This document shows positions 1-6,841 of a stretch of 64,000 nt of DNA, one piece after another. Source of the stretch: Flavivirga amylovorans (lineage in GTDB: Bacteria > Bacteroidota > Bacteroidia > Flavobacteriales > Flavobacteriaceae); NCBI RefSeq assembly GCF_030540875.1, contig NZ_JAUOEM010000008.1, positions 83,714 to 147,713 of the forward strand. Reading direction: 5' to 3'. Both the position numbers and the translations under genes were made by a program. How positions within the stretch are numbered: position 1 is the stretch's first letter; each line of letters begins with the position of its first letter. Under the pieces are notes generated by a model that was not told where the DNA came from, ran no database searches, and was given only the letters and a program-made list of their open reading frames with translations.

Positions 1-199
1 AAGTCATTATGTTACCGAAGAACTTGACGCAGGCCCAATAATCGAACAAGATGTAGCGCATGTATCCCATACGCACTCTATTCAAGATTTAATTGCAAAG
101 GGACGTGATTTAGAAAAAATTGTTCTAGCCAACGCTGTTAAATTACATACTGATAGAAAAGTGATGGTTTATAATAATAAAACTGTTATTTTTTCTTAA
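1..199 (+). CDS. purU: Formyltetrahydrofolate deformylase, C-terminal end (partial)
   Basis: The reading frame enters from the left edge (first full codon at 2) and stops at TAA 197-199, so only about 65 C-terminal residues are visible. They contain the HYV..ELD.GPIIEQDV.HVSH block, followed by GRDLEK and a KTVIF tail, which are characteristic of the PurU C-terminus. This region belongs to the formyltransferase-like catalytic domain. PurU hydrolyses 10-formyl-THF to formate and THF and supplies formate for purine synthesis. A stand-alone formyltransferase such as PurN is less likely, because its C-terminal end differs. The start, the ACT domain and any upstream partner lie outside the window. 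Confidence 0.85.
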   Translation, partial: SHYVTEELDAGPIIEQDVAHVSHTHSIQDLIAKGRDLEKIVLANAVKLHTDRKVMVYNNKTVIFS

Positions 200-406
200 A
201 AAACAACAGTCTTTTCTAGACAATAAACAACTGATTTTCAATACATTTTATTTCTTTCTGATCTATTAAATTATTTTCCGGTATTCTTTTTTATAAAAAT
301 GTGACTTTTCTTTTTTCTTCGTGTCTAATGAACAAGGTTTAAGATAAAAAACCCATTACTGTAAAGTTTAAATGGAACACTAGTGGGATTATTTAGTTTG
401 TGCAAA

Positions 407-438
407 AGGCACCTTACTCTCAAGGTGTCTTTTCTTTT
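407..438 (+). terminator. Rho-independent terminator
   Basis: A 9-bp stem (AGGCACCTT paired with AAGGTGTCT, one G-U pair) with a 6-nt loop is followed by a T-rich tract at 431-438. It lies downstream of purU on the same strand. Confidence 0.75.
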
Positions 439-548
439 TAATTTCTTCTAATCAAAATAGACTAAGATGAAAGATTGCGATAACAATTCCAACTAAAACC
501 TTAAGGATTCTTTTTGAATACATCCTAAAAGCATAATTAAGTATAAAT

Positions 549-581
549 TTGAAATGGTTTAACATCTAAAACATATATTTG
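549..581 (+). promoter_or_regulatory. Bacteroidota-type promoter of the DUF4197 gene
   Basis: TATATTTG at 574-581 matches the TAnnTTTG -7 box, and TTG at 549-551 lies 22 bp upstream, within the range reported for flavobacterial promoters. A second candidate box, TAAATTTG, lies at 544-551. Confidence 0.6.
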
Positions 582-605
582 TTAAACATATAAAACCTAG
601 AAAAA

Positions 606-1316
606 ATGATTCGTAAAATTTTAGCAGTCGTGTTAATCTTTAACCTTACTGCATGTGCAGAACTACAACAAGTTGTAAATCAATTACCTCAAGATACTGG
701 TGGAATTATTGGCAATACAGAAATTGCTTCTGGATTGAGACAGGCTTTAGACTTAGGAATAGATAAACAAGTTACTAAATTGACACGAACTGATGGTTTT
801 TTTAAAAATGAATTAGTAAAAATAGTTTTACCTCAAGAATTACGTAAAGTAGACAAAACGCTTAGAGATGTTGGTTTAAGCAAATTAGCCGATGAAGGGT
901 TAAAGGTACTCAACAGAGCTGCAGAAGATGCGGTAAAAGAAGCAACACCCATTTTTGTTGATGCTGTTAAAGGCATCACATTCGCAGATGCTAAAAATAT
1001 TTTGCTTGGTCAAAATGATGCTGCAACTCGGTATTTAAACAGTAAAACTCAAACAGCTTTATATAATAAATTTAGCCCTGTTATAAAGAACTCTTTTAGT
1101 AAAGTTGGAGCAGATAAAATTTGGAGCAATTTAATTAATAAATATAATAATATTCCTTTCACAAATAATGTGAATCCAGATTTAACAGATTATGTTACTG
1201 GTGAAGCTTTAAAAGGCGTATTTACTATGATTGCTGTTGAAGAAGCAGAGATTCGAACTAAGCTATCTTCTAGAACAACAGATTTATTGAAAAAAGTTTT
1301 TGCATTGCAGGATTAA
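606..1316 (+). CDS. DUF4197 family lipoprotein
   Basis: This 236-aa protein begins with a lipoprotein signal peptide ending in the lipobox LTAC (Cys17), so it is probably a lipid-anchored periplasmic or outer-membrane protein. The rest matches the DUF4197 layout: an IASGLRQAL start, a GFFKNELVKI.LP segment, a middle FADAKNIL..NDAATRYL block, and a C-terminal TGEALKGVF segment ending near the terminus. The length is normal for the family. No biochemical function is established for DUF4197. A promoter box lies 25 bp upstream. The next gene starts 13 bp after the stop and is probably co-transcribed. Confidence 0.85.
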   Translation: MIRKILAVVLIFNLTACAELQQVVNQLPQDTGGIIGNTEIASGLRQALDLGIDKQVTKLTRTDGFFKNELVKIVLPQELRKVDKTLRDVGLSKLADEGLKVLNRAAEDAVKEATPIFVDAVKGITFADAKNILLGQNDAATRYLNSKTQTALYNKFSPVIKNSFSKVGADKIWSNLINKYNNIPFTNNVNPDLTDYVTGEALKGVFTMIAVEEAEIRTKLSSRTTDLLKKVFALQD

Positions 1317-1329
1317 TTTGTTTTTTATC

Positions 1330-1671
1330 ATGGATTTAAATAGAGTTAGTAAACTTTCCAATGAGCAATTAATAAAATTATACAAGAATCCTAACATTGA
1401 TAATGAAATTAAAGAATCTTTATTAAAAGAGATTAAGCTAAGAGAACTAGAAAACTTAGAATCTGAAATTTCACAAAAAGAAGTTGAATTCACGGAAATC
1501 GAAAAATTCAAGCTTTTATTCTTACCTTTCTTATACCGGTATCACCAGAAAATAATGTTTAAAGAATCGTGGTCAAGAAAACGTGACAAACAATTTTGGA
1601 ATTATATTACAAAAGGAATAATTTTATATACTTTCCTCTTATTAATTGGTTTATTACTTAGGAACCATTAA
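1330..1671 (+). CDS. Hypothetical protein with a C-terminal membrane anchor
   Basis: This 113-aa protein is counted from the ATG at 1330, just after the upstream stop. The frame is open further upstream (to 1300), but that part overlaps the DUF4197 gene and is unlikely to be translated. The N-terminal 65 residues are charged and predicted helical (many Glu and Lys, with a SNEQLIKLYKNP start). A single hydrophobic segment near residues 92-108 precedes a short RNH tail, suggesting a tail-anchored inner-membrane protein facing the cytoplasm. I do not recognise a family. Its 3' end overlaps the convergent gene by 4 bp. Confidence 0.6.
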   Translation: MDLNRVSKLSNEQLIKLYKNPNIDNEIKESLLKEIKLRELENLESEISQKEVEFTEIEKFKLLFLPFLYRYHQKIMFKESWSRKRDKQFWNYITKGIILYTFLLLIGLLLRNH

Positions 1672-2174
1672 TTAGATTTTTTATACAATCCGTCAAAGAC
1701 CACACTAATATCTTTACCATTGGCAATGGTTTCCCAATATTGTCTAACAGAACCATCGTCATTTAAAGTCCAGGTAACACGATGAAAATATGAATTACCA
1801 TCTTTATTATTAGCAACCTCTGTTTTTAAAATCATCTGGTTATCAACTCTATTTCCTTTTAAATGTAAACTTCCTCCTTGGTTATCAATCCAGATTTGTT
1901 CCCATTGCTCAGTAACACTATTATAAAAATTATTACTTGTGCCTGTAAAATGTCCTTTGGCACTTGTCCAGTTTTCCCTTAAAATGCAATTATTCTGAAT
2001 TTTATCGATCTCATTTTTTCCAACAATCTCTCCTTTAGTGTTAGTAACCGTCCATGATCCTAACCAGAAGTCAAATTCGTTATTTTTTTCATTACAGCAT
2101 TTACAATTTACATCTTGAGCATAACTCGAAAATGAAAAAAGTAACATAAAAAAGACGTTTACATATAATTTCAT
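1668..2174 (-). CDS. Secreted DUF1579-like protein
   Basis: This 168-aa protein has a Sec signal peptide (residues 1 to about 19, ending FSSYAQ). A CKCC cluster follows at residues 24-27, then a FDFWLGSWTV start and alternating beta-strand blocks (GKNEIDKI..NCILRENW, WEQIWIDNQG). This pattern resembles DUF1579 and related calycin-like beta-barrel proteins of Bacteroidota, in which FDFWLG.W is a hallmark near the N-terminus. Members are periplasmic or extracellular and their ligand is generally unknown. It lies alone on the minus strand, with no clear operon partner. Confidence 0.65.
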   Translation of the reverse strand: MKLYVNVFFMLLFSFSSYAQDVNCKCCNEKNNEFDFWLGSWTVTNTKGEIVGKNEIDKIQNNCILRENWTSAKGHFTGTSNNFYNSVTEQWEQIWIDNQGGSLHLKGNRVDNQMILKTEVANNKDGNSYFHRVTWTLNDDGSVRQYWETIANGKDISVVFDGLYKKSN

Positions 2175-2351
2175 GGTTCACAATTTTTGTTGATCAACTA
2201 AAATTATTGTTTTTTTTATAACCGATAGCCTAATTAACAAATGTTTATAATTATCTGAAGATGAGTCTGATTTAGATAAATAATTCTAATATTCCTTTTA
2301 ATTTCTGATTAAAAAATGTATATTTATTTACCTTCTATTTCGTGGGGACGC

Positions 2352-2555
2352 ATGAAAAAAATAGACTACATAAAAACGCATCAAAGCAAACTCAATCAAC
2401 GCTATAAAGAACTTATTGAGCAGGCTTATAATTTTCGTCAAACAGATTCTGCTTTAAGTGATATCTCTGAATACAGAGCTATTAAATTACTTAATAAACT
2501 TAACAGATTAAAATATCTATCTAGAGAGCCCTCACATATGATCCCTTCTAAATAA
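2352..2555 (+). CDS. Small conserved protein, Lacal_2735-like
   Basis: This 67-aa protein uses the ATG at 2352. The frame is open upstream to 2316, but the extra 12 residues are uncharged and unlike the rest. The body is helical and charged, with a Q.YKELIEQAYNFRQTDSALSD.SEYRA pattern. This resembles the small Lacal_2735-type proteins common in flavobacteria (L.K.Y..LL..A......R..SD...AEA), whose function is unknown. The match rests on pattern only. No operon partner is seen. Confidence 0.5.
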   Translation: MKKIDYIKTHQSKLNQRYKELIEQAYNFRQTDSALSDISEYRAIKLLNKLNRLKYLSREPSHMIPSK

Positions 2556-2599
2556 AATTTAGCAATTCCTTAACTTTCTTCTGACATCCAAAAAATATT

Positions 2600-2616
2600 T
2601 TGGCACGTACTTTGTA
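2600..2616 (+). promoter_or_regulatory. Sigma-54-like promoter (-24/-12)
   Basis: TTGGCACG at 2600-2607 and TTGTA at 2612-2616 match the RpoN consensus TTGGCACG-N4-TTGCW with one mismatch (GT instead of GC at -12). The GG pair (2602-2603) and the G of the -12 element (2614) are 12 bp apart, as required. The predicted start is near 2627. It would drive the short ORF at 2629 and RNA antisense to the 3' end of the BtuF-like gene. No enhancer site was recognised. Confidence 0.45.
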
Positions 2617-2628
2617 TTAAAAGAAGTT

Positions 2629-2775
2629 ATGAGTACACATTATTGTAGAGTTGGTAAAATAAAACCAAATTTAAATAAGCTAATTAGCTTAAAAGAACTG
2701 GAAAATAAGATCGCTAATTTTGTAGAAGACGCAACTAAAGTTGATCGTTCTCAAGATTTAAGCGCAAGTTTTTAA
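2629..2775 (+). CDS. Possible 48-aa ORF downstream of a sigma-54-like site
   Basis: The ORF runs from ATG at 2629 to TAA at 2773-2775, giving a hydrophilic 48-residue peptide (MSTHYCRVGKIKP start) that I do not recognise. Its last 41 bases overlap the 3' end of the convergent BtuF-like gene. The predicted sigma-54 transcription start is about 2 nt before the ATG, so it would be nearly leaderless. The signal may instead belong to an untranslated antisense RNA. Confidence 0.25.
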   Translation: MSTHYCRVGKIKPNLNKLISLKELENKIANFVEDATKVDRSQDLSASF

Positions 2776-3553
2776 AATATTTAAAAGCTTTTGCTAATCT
2801 AGAGCCATACCAGGAAAACATCTCACCATCAGCTAAAATAATAGCTGAGTTGGGATAAAATTCTTGTATGTCACTTTTATGCTTTTCTTTAAATGGGTAA
2901 GGCTCACTGGATAAAAGCACGATATCTACATCTTTATTTATAAAGGATTCGTTGAGGTTTACTTCTGGATAACGAACCTCATCCTTAAAAATATTTTCAA
3001 ACTTATTAAGTTTCAACAAATAGTTGATAAACGTATTACCTGCGGCAACTATCCATGGATCTTTCCATATAAAATAAACGGTTTTTAATAGTGATTTATT
3101 TTTAATGAATGTATTAAAATCATCAATCTCCTTTTTAATACTAGTTCTGATAACTAAAGCTTCTTTTGATTTATTAAAAATTTCGCCATATTGGTGAATT
3201 AACTCTAAACTATCATCAATTGTAAAAATATCAGAAACATGTACATTACAAATACCCTCACAAGTTTCTACAATAGCCTTAGTATTTTCTTCTTTGTTAC
3301 AAAGAATAATATCTGGTTGTAAGGCTTTAATTTTATCTAAATGGATTTGCTTTGTGCCTCCAACAACAGCGATATCTGTCCTAATATGATGCGGGTGTAC
3401 ACAGAATTTAGTGACACCAATAAGGGAACTTTCTAAACCTAAATCACATAATAATTCGGTTTGACTTGGTACTAAGGAAATAATACGCTTTGGAGTTTCC
3501 TTTAAATGTATGACTCTGCTTAGTTGATCTTCTACTATTTTAGTTTTCAACAT
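2735..3553 (-). CDS. BtuF/TroA-like metal- or cobalamin-binding protein without a signal peptide
   Basis: This 272-aa protein has the fold of ABC-transporter helical-backbone receptors: PKRIISLVPSQTELL near residues 21-35, a LQPDIILCNKEEN block, and a C-terminal DGEMFSWYGSRL.KAF. These are typical of BtuF-like cobalamin or haem/iron-chelate receptors. It lacks a secretion signal, so either it works in the cytoplasm or the annotated start misses an exporter signal; no upstream extension is apparent. It is the last gene of the prfA-pyrF run (42-bp gap), with no permease or ATPase nearby. A link to the B12-dependent reductase at 6.8-9.4 kb is only suggestive. Confidence 0.7.
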   Translation of the reverse strand: MLKTKIVEDQLSRVIHLKETPKRIISLVPSQTELLCDLGLESSLIGVTKFCVHPHHIRTDIAVVGGTKQIHLDKIKALQPDIILCNKEENTKAIVETCEGICNVHVSDIFTIDDSLELIHQYGEIFNKSKEALVIRTSIKKEIDDFNTFIKNKSLLKTVYFIWKDPWIVAAGNTFINYLLKLNKFENIFKDEVRYPEVNLNESFINKDVDIVLLSSEPYPFKEKHKSDIQEFYPNSAIILADGEMFSWYGSRLAKAFKYFKNLRLNLENDQL

Positions 3554-3595
3554 TACGCAGAGATTTTATAATTCTTTATAGTAATACCCCAGTGG

Positions 3596-4420
3596 CTATC
3601 CCGCATAACGATTCAATTCAACTTCCATTTCTTGCTGAAGTTCTTGAGCTTTTAAAGCACTCGCTTCAGCAAAATCGGCATCTTTAGATGCATAAATAAT
3701 CCCGCGAGAGGAATTAATAAGCAAACCAACCTGATTGTTCATTCCATATTTACAAACATCTTGCAAATTACCTCCTTGAGCACCAACGCCTGGTACCAAT
3801 AAAAAGCTTTCTGGAATAATTTGTCTGATATCTGCTAAAAATTCAGCCTTGGTAGCTCCAACTACATACATCAAATTTTCTGAACGTTTCCATGTTTTTG
3901 AAGTCTCCAAAACGTGTTTATATAATTCTTTTCCATCAATCGTTTTTGTTTGAAAATCAAATGCTCCCTGATTGGATGTTAATGCTAGAAGTATGGTATG
4001 TTTATTATTAAAAGCTAAAAAAGGTTCTACTGAATCTTTCCCCATATAAGGAGCAACTGTTACAGAATCAAAAGCTAAATCTTCAAAAAAAGCCTTAGCA
4101 TACATGGTGCTTGTATTACCAATGTCGCCTCGCTTCGCATCAGCAATAGTAAAAATTTCAGGATGCTTTTCGTTTAAATAATTAATGGTTTTTTCTAAAG
4201 CTTTCCAACCTTTTATACCATAGGCTTCATAGAATGCCGTATTGGGTTTATATGCTATACATAAATGATGTGTTGCATCTATAATCGCTTTATTAAAAGC
4301 AAAAATAGGATCTTCTTCTTTTAAAAGGTGCGATGGTATTTTATTTAAATCAACATCTAATCCTATACATAAAAAGGATTTCTTTTTTTTGATCTGCTGA
4401 ACGAGTTGGTTTGTTGTCAT
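3596..4420 (-). CDS. pyrF: Orotidine 5'-phosphate decarboxylase (type 2)
   Basis: This 274-aa enzyme would convert OMP to UMP, the last step of de novo pyrimidine synthesis. The N-terminal LCIGLDVD, the catalytic segment [11 protein letters not shown] (Lys within it) and the C-terminal VPGVGAQGG phosphate-binding loop are present. The length and the KRGDIGNT form identify the longer PyrF-2 subfamily found in Bacteroidota and actinobacteria rather than the ~230-aa E. coli type. It lies 119 bp downstream of prfA on the same strand, with a palindromic repeat in the gap. Confidence 0.93.
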   Translation of the reverse strand: MTTNQLVQQIKKKKSFLCIGLDVDLNKIPSHLLKEEDPIFAFNKAIIDATHHLCIAYKPNTAFYEAYGIKGWKALEKTINYLNEKHPEIFTIADAKRGDIGNTSTMYAKAFFEDLAFDSVTVAPYMGKDSVEPFLAFNNKHTILLALTSNQGAFDFQTKTIDGKELYKHVLETSKTWKRSENLMYVVGATKAEFLADIRQIIPESFLLVPGVGAQGGNLQDVCKYGMNNQVGLLINSSRGIIYASKDADFAEASALKAQELQQEMEVELNRYAG

Positions 4421-4447
4421 TCCTCCTTAATCCTCCAAAGGAGGAAA
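4421..4447. repeat. Small palindromic intergenic repeat
   Basis: TCCTCC-AAA-GGAGGA (4431-4445) follows CCTTAA. The same core appears in reverse orientation near 38870-38895 (TCCCTCC-TTT-GGAGGGA followed by TTAAGG). This suggests a dispersed REP-like element with many copies in the genome. Here it lies between prfA and pyrF. Confidence 0.5.
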
Positions 4448-4539
4448 CTATTATGTGTTTATTTTTATGTCTGTTTATTATTCCGATGCAAAAATTTCTG
4501 ACTTTGTGTCTTTACTTTCGAGAAAGAGTCAGACAGTGA

Positions 4540-5616
4540 CTAAATCACATCATCGTTAGCCTTCAACTTCTCAGTGTTTTCAGCTAACATCAATTCATCA
4601 ATTATTTTTTGAATATCACCGTTTACAATATTACTTAAGTCGTAAAGGGTTAAACCTATTCTATGATCAGTTACACGCCCTTGTGGATAATTATACGTTC
4701 TAATCTTAGCACTTCTATCACCAGATGACACCATGCTACCACGCTTTGCAGCATCTTCTTCTTGTTTCTTTGCCAATTCCAAATCGTATAAACGAGAACG
4801 TAATACTTTAAAGGCCTTTTCTTTATTTTTATGCTGTGACTTTTGATCCTGACATTGCGCCACTAATCCTGTTGGAATGTGTGTTAAACGTACCGCCGAA
4901 TAGGTAGTATTTACAGACTGACCTCCTGGACCAGATGAACAGAAAAAATCAATACGTACTTCCTTTGGATTGATTTCCACATCGAACTCTTCTGCTTCGG
5001 GGAATACCATAACGGTAGCGGCACTAGTATGCACTCGTCCCTGAGTTTCGGTTTGCGGCACACGCTGTACACGGTGTACACCTGCCTCAAATTTTAAAGT
5101 TCCATAAACATCGTCCCCACTTACTTCAAACTGAATTTCTTTAAAGCCGCCATTAGTACCTTCACTAAAATCTACAGTATCTACACGCCATCCTCTTCCT
5201 TCGCAGTATTTAGTATACATTCTAAATAAATCGCCAGCAAAAATACTCGCCTCATCTCCCCCAGTACCAGCACGTAACTCAACTACGGCATTTTTAGCAT
5301 CTTCCGGGTCTTTAGGTATTAAAAGGACTTTAATTTCTTCTTCCAACTTAGGAATTCCTTCTTTTGCTTCATCATACTGCATTTTGGCCATTTCTACCAT
5401 TTCAGCATCACTTCCATCGGCAATTATCGATTCAGCTTCCTTTAAATTATCCGTAAGTTCTATATATAGTTCTCGCTTATCCATAAGAATTCGCAAGTCT
5501 TTATATTCTCTATTAAGTTCTACATAACGTTTTTGATCTGTAATTATATCTGGTTGAATAATTAAATCACTAACCTCATCAAAACGCTGTTTTACTATTT
5601 GTAATTTCTCTAACAT
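4540..5616 (-). CDS. prfA: Peptide chain release factor 1
   Basis: This 358-aa protein is full-length RF1, which reads UAA and UAG stop codons and triggers peptide release. It has an N-terminal helical domain and the central R-x-P-Q-T-E-x-x-G-R-V-H-T-S block that carries the stop-codon recognition region. The catalytic GGQ follows in [18 protein letters not shown]. The [10 protein letters not shown] segment near the C-terminus is also typical. It heads a minus-strand operon followed by pyrF and the BtuF-like gene. A TATTTTTG promoter box lies just upstream. Confidence 0.96.
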   Translation of the reverse strand: MLEKLQIVKQRFDEVSDLIIQPDIITDQKRYVELNREYKDLRILMDKRELYIELTDNLKEAESIIADGSDAEMVEMAKMQYDEAKEGIPKLEEEIKVLLIPKDPEDAKNAVVELRAGTGGDEASIFAGDLFRMYTKYCEGRGWRVDTVDFSEGTNGGFKEIQFEVSGDDVYGTLKFEAGVHRVQRVPQTETQGRVHTSAATVMVFPEAEEFDVEINPKEVRIDFFCSSGPGGQSVNTTYSAVRLTHIPTGLVAQCQDQKSQHKNKEKAFKVLRSRLYDLELAKKQEEDAAKRGSMVSSGDRSAKIRTYNYPQGRVTDHRIGLTLYDLSNIVNGDIQKIIDELMLAENTEKLKANDDVI

Positions 5617-5636
5617 CTACCTTTTTAATTGGGAAT

Positions 5637-5644
5637 CAAAAATA
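5637..5644 (-). promoter_or_regulatory. Promoter -7 box of prfA
   Basis: Read on the minus strand the sequence is TATTTTTG, a match to TAnnTTTG, 21 bp before the prfA start codon. Confidence 0.55.
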
Positions 5645-5736
5645 CGATAATTTATGAATTTTAAGCACCAATATACCTGCCTATTAATCATTAGACTAGA
5701 ATAATATTCAACTTCTACCGTTTCTAATCATATATT

Positions 5737-6024
5737 ATGAATCAATTATTTTCCATATTCATTTTTTACAGGCCTTTTATTTTTTGGTCGTTTGGCTTAA
5801 ATATCATTTTTTCATTTTTGAAATATGATATCCTTCCCATTCTTATTGCAAAACTATTTTTAGTCATTTTTTTATGGTTTTTTATCAATGAAACCCATGC
5901 CAAACGAAAACTAATATTTTACAAAAACTTAGGGATCTCTCCTTTCAAATTATTTGCTCTATTGTATGTTATTGATGTGTTTTTAAGTATTCCATTTCTT
6001 TTACTTCTTAAAGAGTTTGTATGA
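5737..6024 (+). CDS. Very small membrane protein paired with an ABC ATPase
   Basis: This 95-aa protein is almost entirely hydrophobic, with about three membrane segments (near residues 3-25, 32-50 and 70-90) and a basic loop THAKRKLIFYKNLGIS between the second and third. The loop could be a cytoplasmic coupling helix. Its stop overlaps the start of the downstream ABC ATPase by 4 bp (ATGA-type overlap), so the two are translationally coupled and probably form one complex. It is much shorter than any standard ABC permease, so a higher oligomer or another permease would be needed. I recognise no named family. Confidence 0.7.
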   Translation: MNQLFSIFIFYRPFIFWSFGLNIIFSFLKYDILPILIAKLFLVIFLWFFINETHAKRKLIFYKNLGISPFKLFALLYVIDVFLSIPFLLLLKEFV

Positions 6025-6683
6025 TTATAGAGATTGATAATGTTGAACTTTATTTCAATAACCAACCTATTTTAAACGGTATTTATCTAAAAGCTGAAAC
6101 AGGAAAAATTACGGGCATTTTAGGAAGTAATGGCTGTGGAAAGAGTTGTCTTTTAAATATTGCTTTTGGTAATCTAAAAGCCAAATATAGTTTGATAAGA
6201 ATTAATAACACCCCTATTTTAAAACGACTATATCTAACAAAATTAGTTAGTTATTTGCCCCAGCATCATTTTATTCCTAATAAAATGATGATTAAGACTG
6301 CTTTTAAACTTTTTAAGGTAGACTGGGATGTTTTTGTTAATATATTTGAAACTCTAACCCCTTATAAAAACTTTTATTTCAAAAAATTATCTGGAGGAGA
6401 ACGTAGGATTATAGAAATTTATCTTACTTTAAAATGTCCAAGAAAAATAGTGTTTTTAGACGAGCCTTTCTCTCATGTAGCTCCTTTATATATTGAAAAA
6501 ATAAAAGCTCTTATTGAAGAAGAAAAGCAGAAAAAAGCTATCGTCATCACAGATCATATGTACGAACACATTATATCTATTTCTGATGCTATATATCTTT
6601 TAAAAAATGGTTGTACAAAACTAATTGACAACGTAAAAGAATTGGAAAATTATAAATATTTAAGTATGAATTCTTTGGATTGA
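6021..6683 (+). CDS. ABC transporter ATP-binding protein
   Basis: This 220-aa ATPase has Walker A (GSNGCGKS, near residues 35-42), a Q-loop (YLPQHHF), the signature LSGGERR, Walker B (KIVFLDEP) and the switch histidine (VITDH). The region after Walker B (SHVAPLYIEKIK, then ITDHMYEHIISISDAIYLL) resembles LptB-type ATPases, but the context is different and it should not be called LptB. It would be the cytoplasmic motor for the 95-residue membrane protein encoded just upstream. The transported substrate is unknown. A palindromic repeat follows the gene. Confidence 0.85.
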   Translation: MIIEIDNVELYFNNQPILNGIYLKAETGKITGILGSNGCGKSCLLNIAFGNLKAKYSLIRINNTPILKRLYLTKLVSYLPQHHFIPNKMMIKTAFKLFKVDWDVFVNIFETLTPYKNFYFKKLSGGERRIIEIYLTLKCPRKIVFLDEPFSHVAPLYIEKIKALIEEEKQKKAIVITDHMYEHIISISDAIYLLKNGCTKLIDNVKELENYKYLSMNSLD

Positions 6684-6715
6684 ATAAAAAATGACTGCAT
6701 AAAAACAATATTTGG

Positions 6716-6789
6716 GTGTCAGTTCGAGCGCAGTCGAGAATTAAAGTTCCTCACTAAATATGAAGGTTTCGACTACGCTCCAGACATCC
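6716..6789. repeat. REP-like inverted repeat
   Basis: TGTCAGTTCGAGCGCAGTCG near 6717-6736 and its imperfect complement near 6768-6787 (TTTCGACTACGCTCCAGACA) form an interrupted inverted repeat of about 70 bp. The CGAGCGCAGTCGA core is a known type of intergenic repeat in flavobacteria (recalled, not searched). It separates the ABC unit from the convergent reductase gene. Confidence 0.55.
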
Positions 6790-6841
6790 AATTTTTATTT
6801 ACCTTTTAAACAATCTTCTTTACTTATTATTAAATAAGATA

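Larger units (their letters stand above)
200..605. other. Intergenic region between purU and the DUF4197 gene
   Basis: About 400 bases without a convincing ORF. It holds the terminator at 407-438 and a possible imperfect hairpin at 352-387 (CCCATTA pairing with TAGTGGG, with an alternative CCATT/AATGG pairing inside). The promoter boxes of the next gene lie at 544-581. The 200 nt between the purU stop and the terminator could be a long 3' UTR or a small RNA; no clear promoter for a separate RNA is visible. Confidence 0.5.

Noticed and set aside
352..387. Imperfect hairpin downstream of purU as a possible riboswitch.
   Set aside because: It is far from the next start, has its own alternative pairing, and no known riboswitch core is visible.
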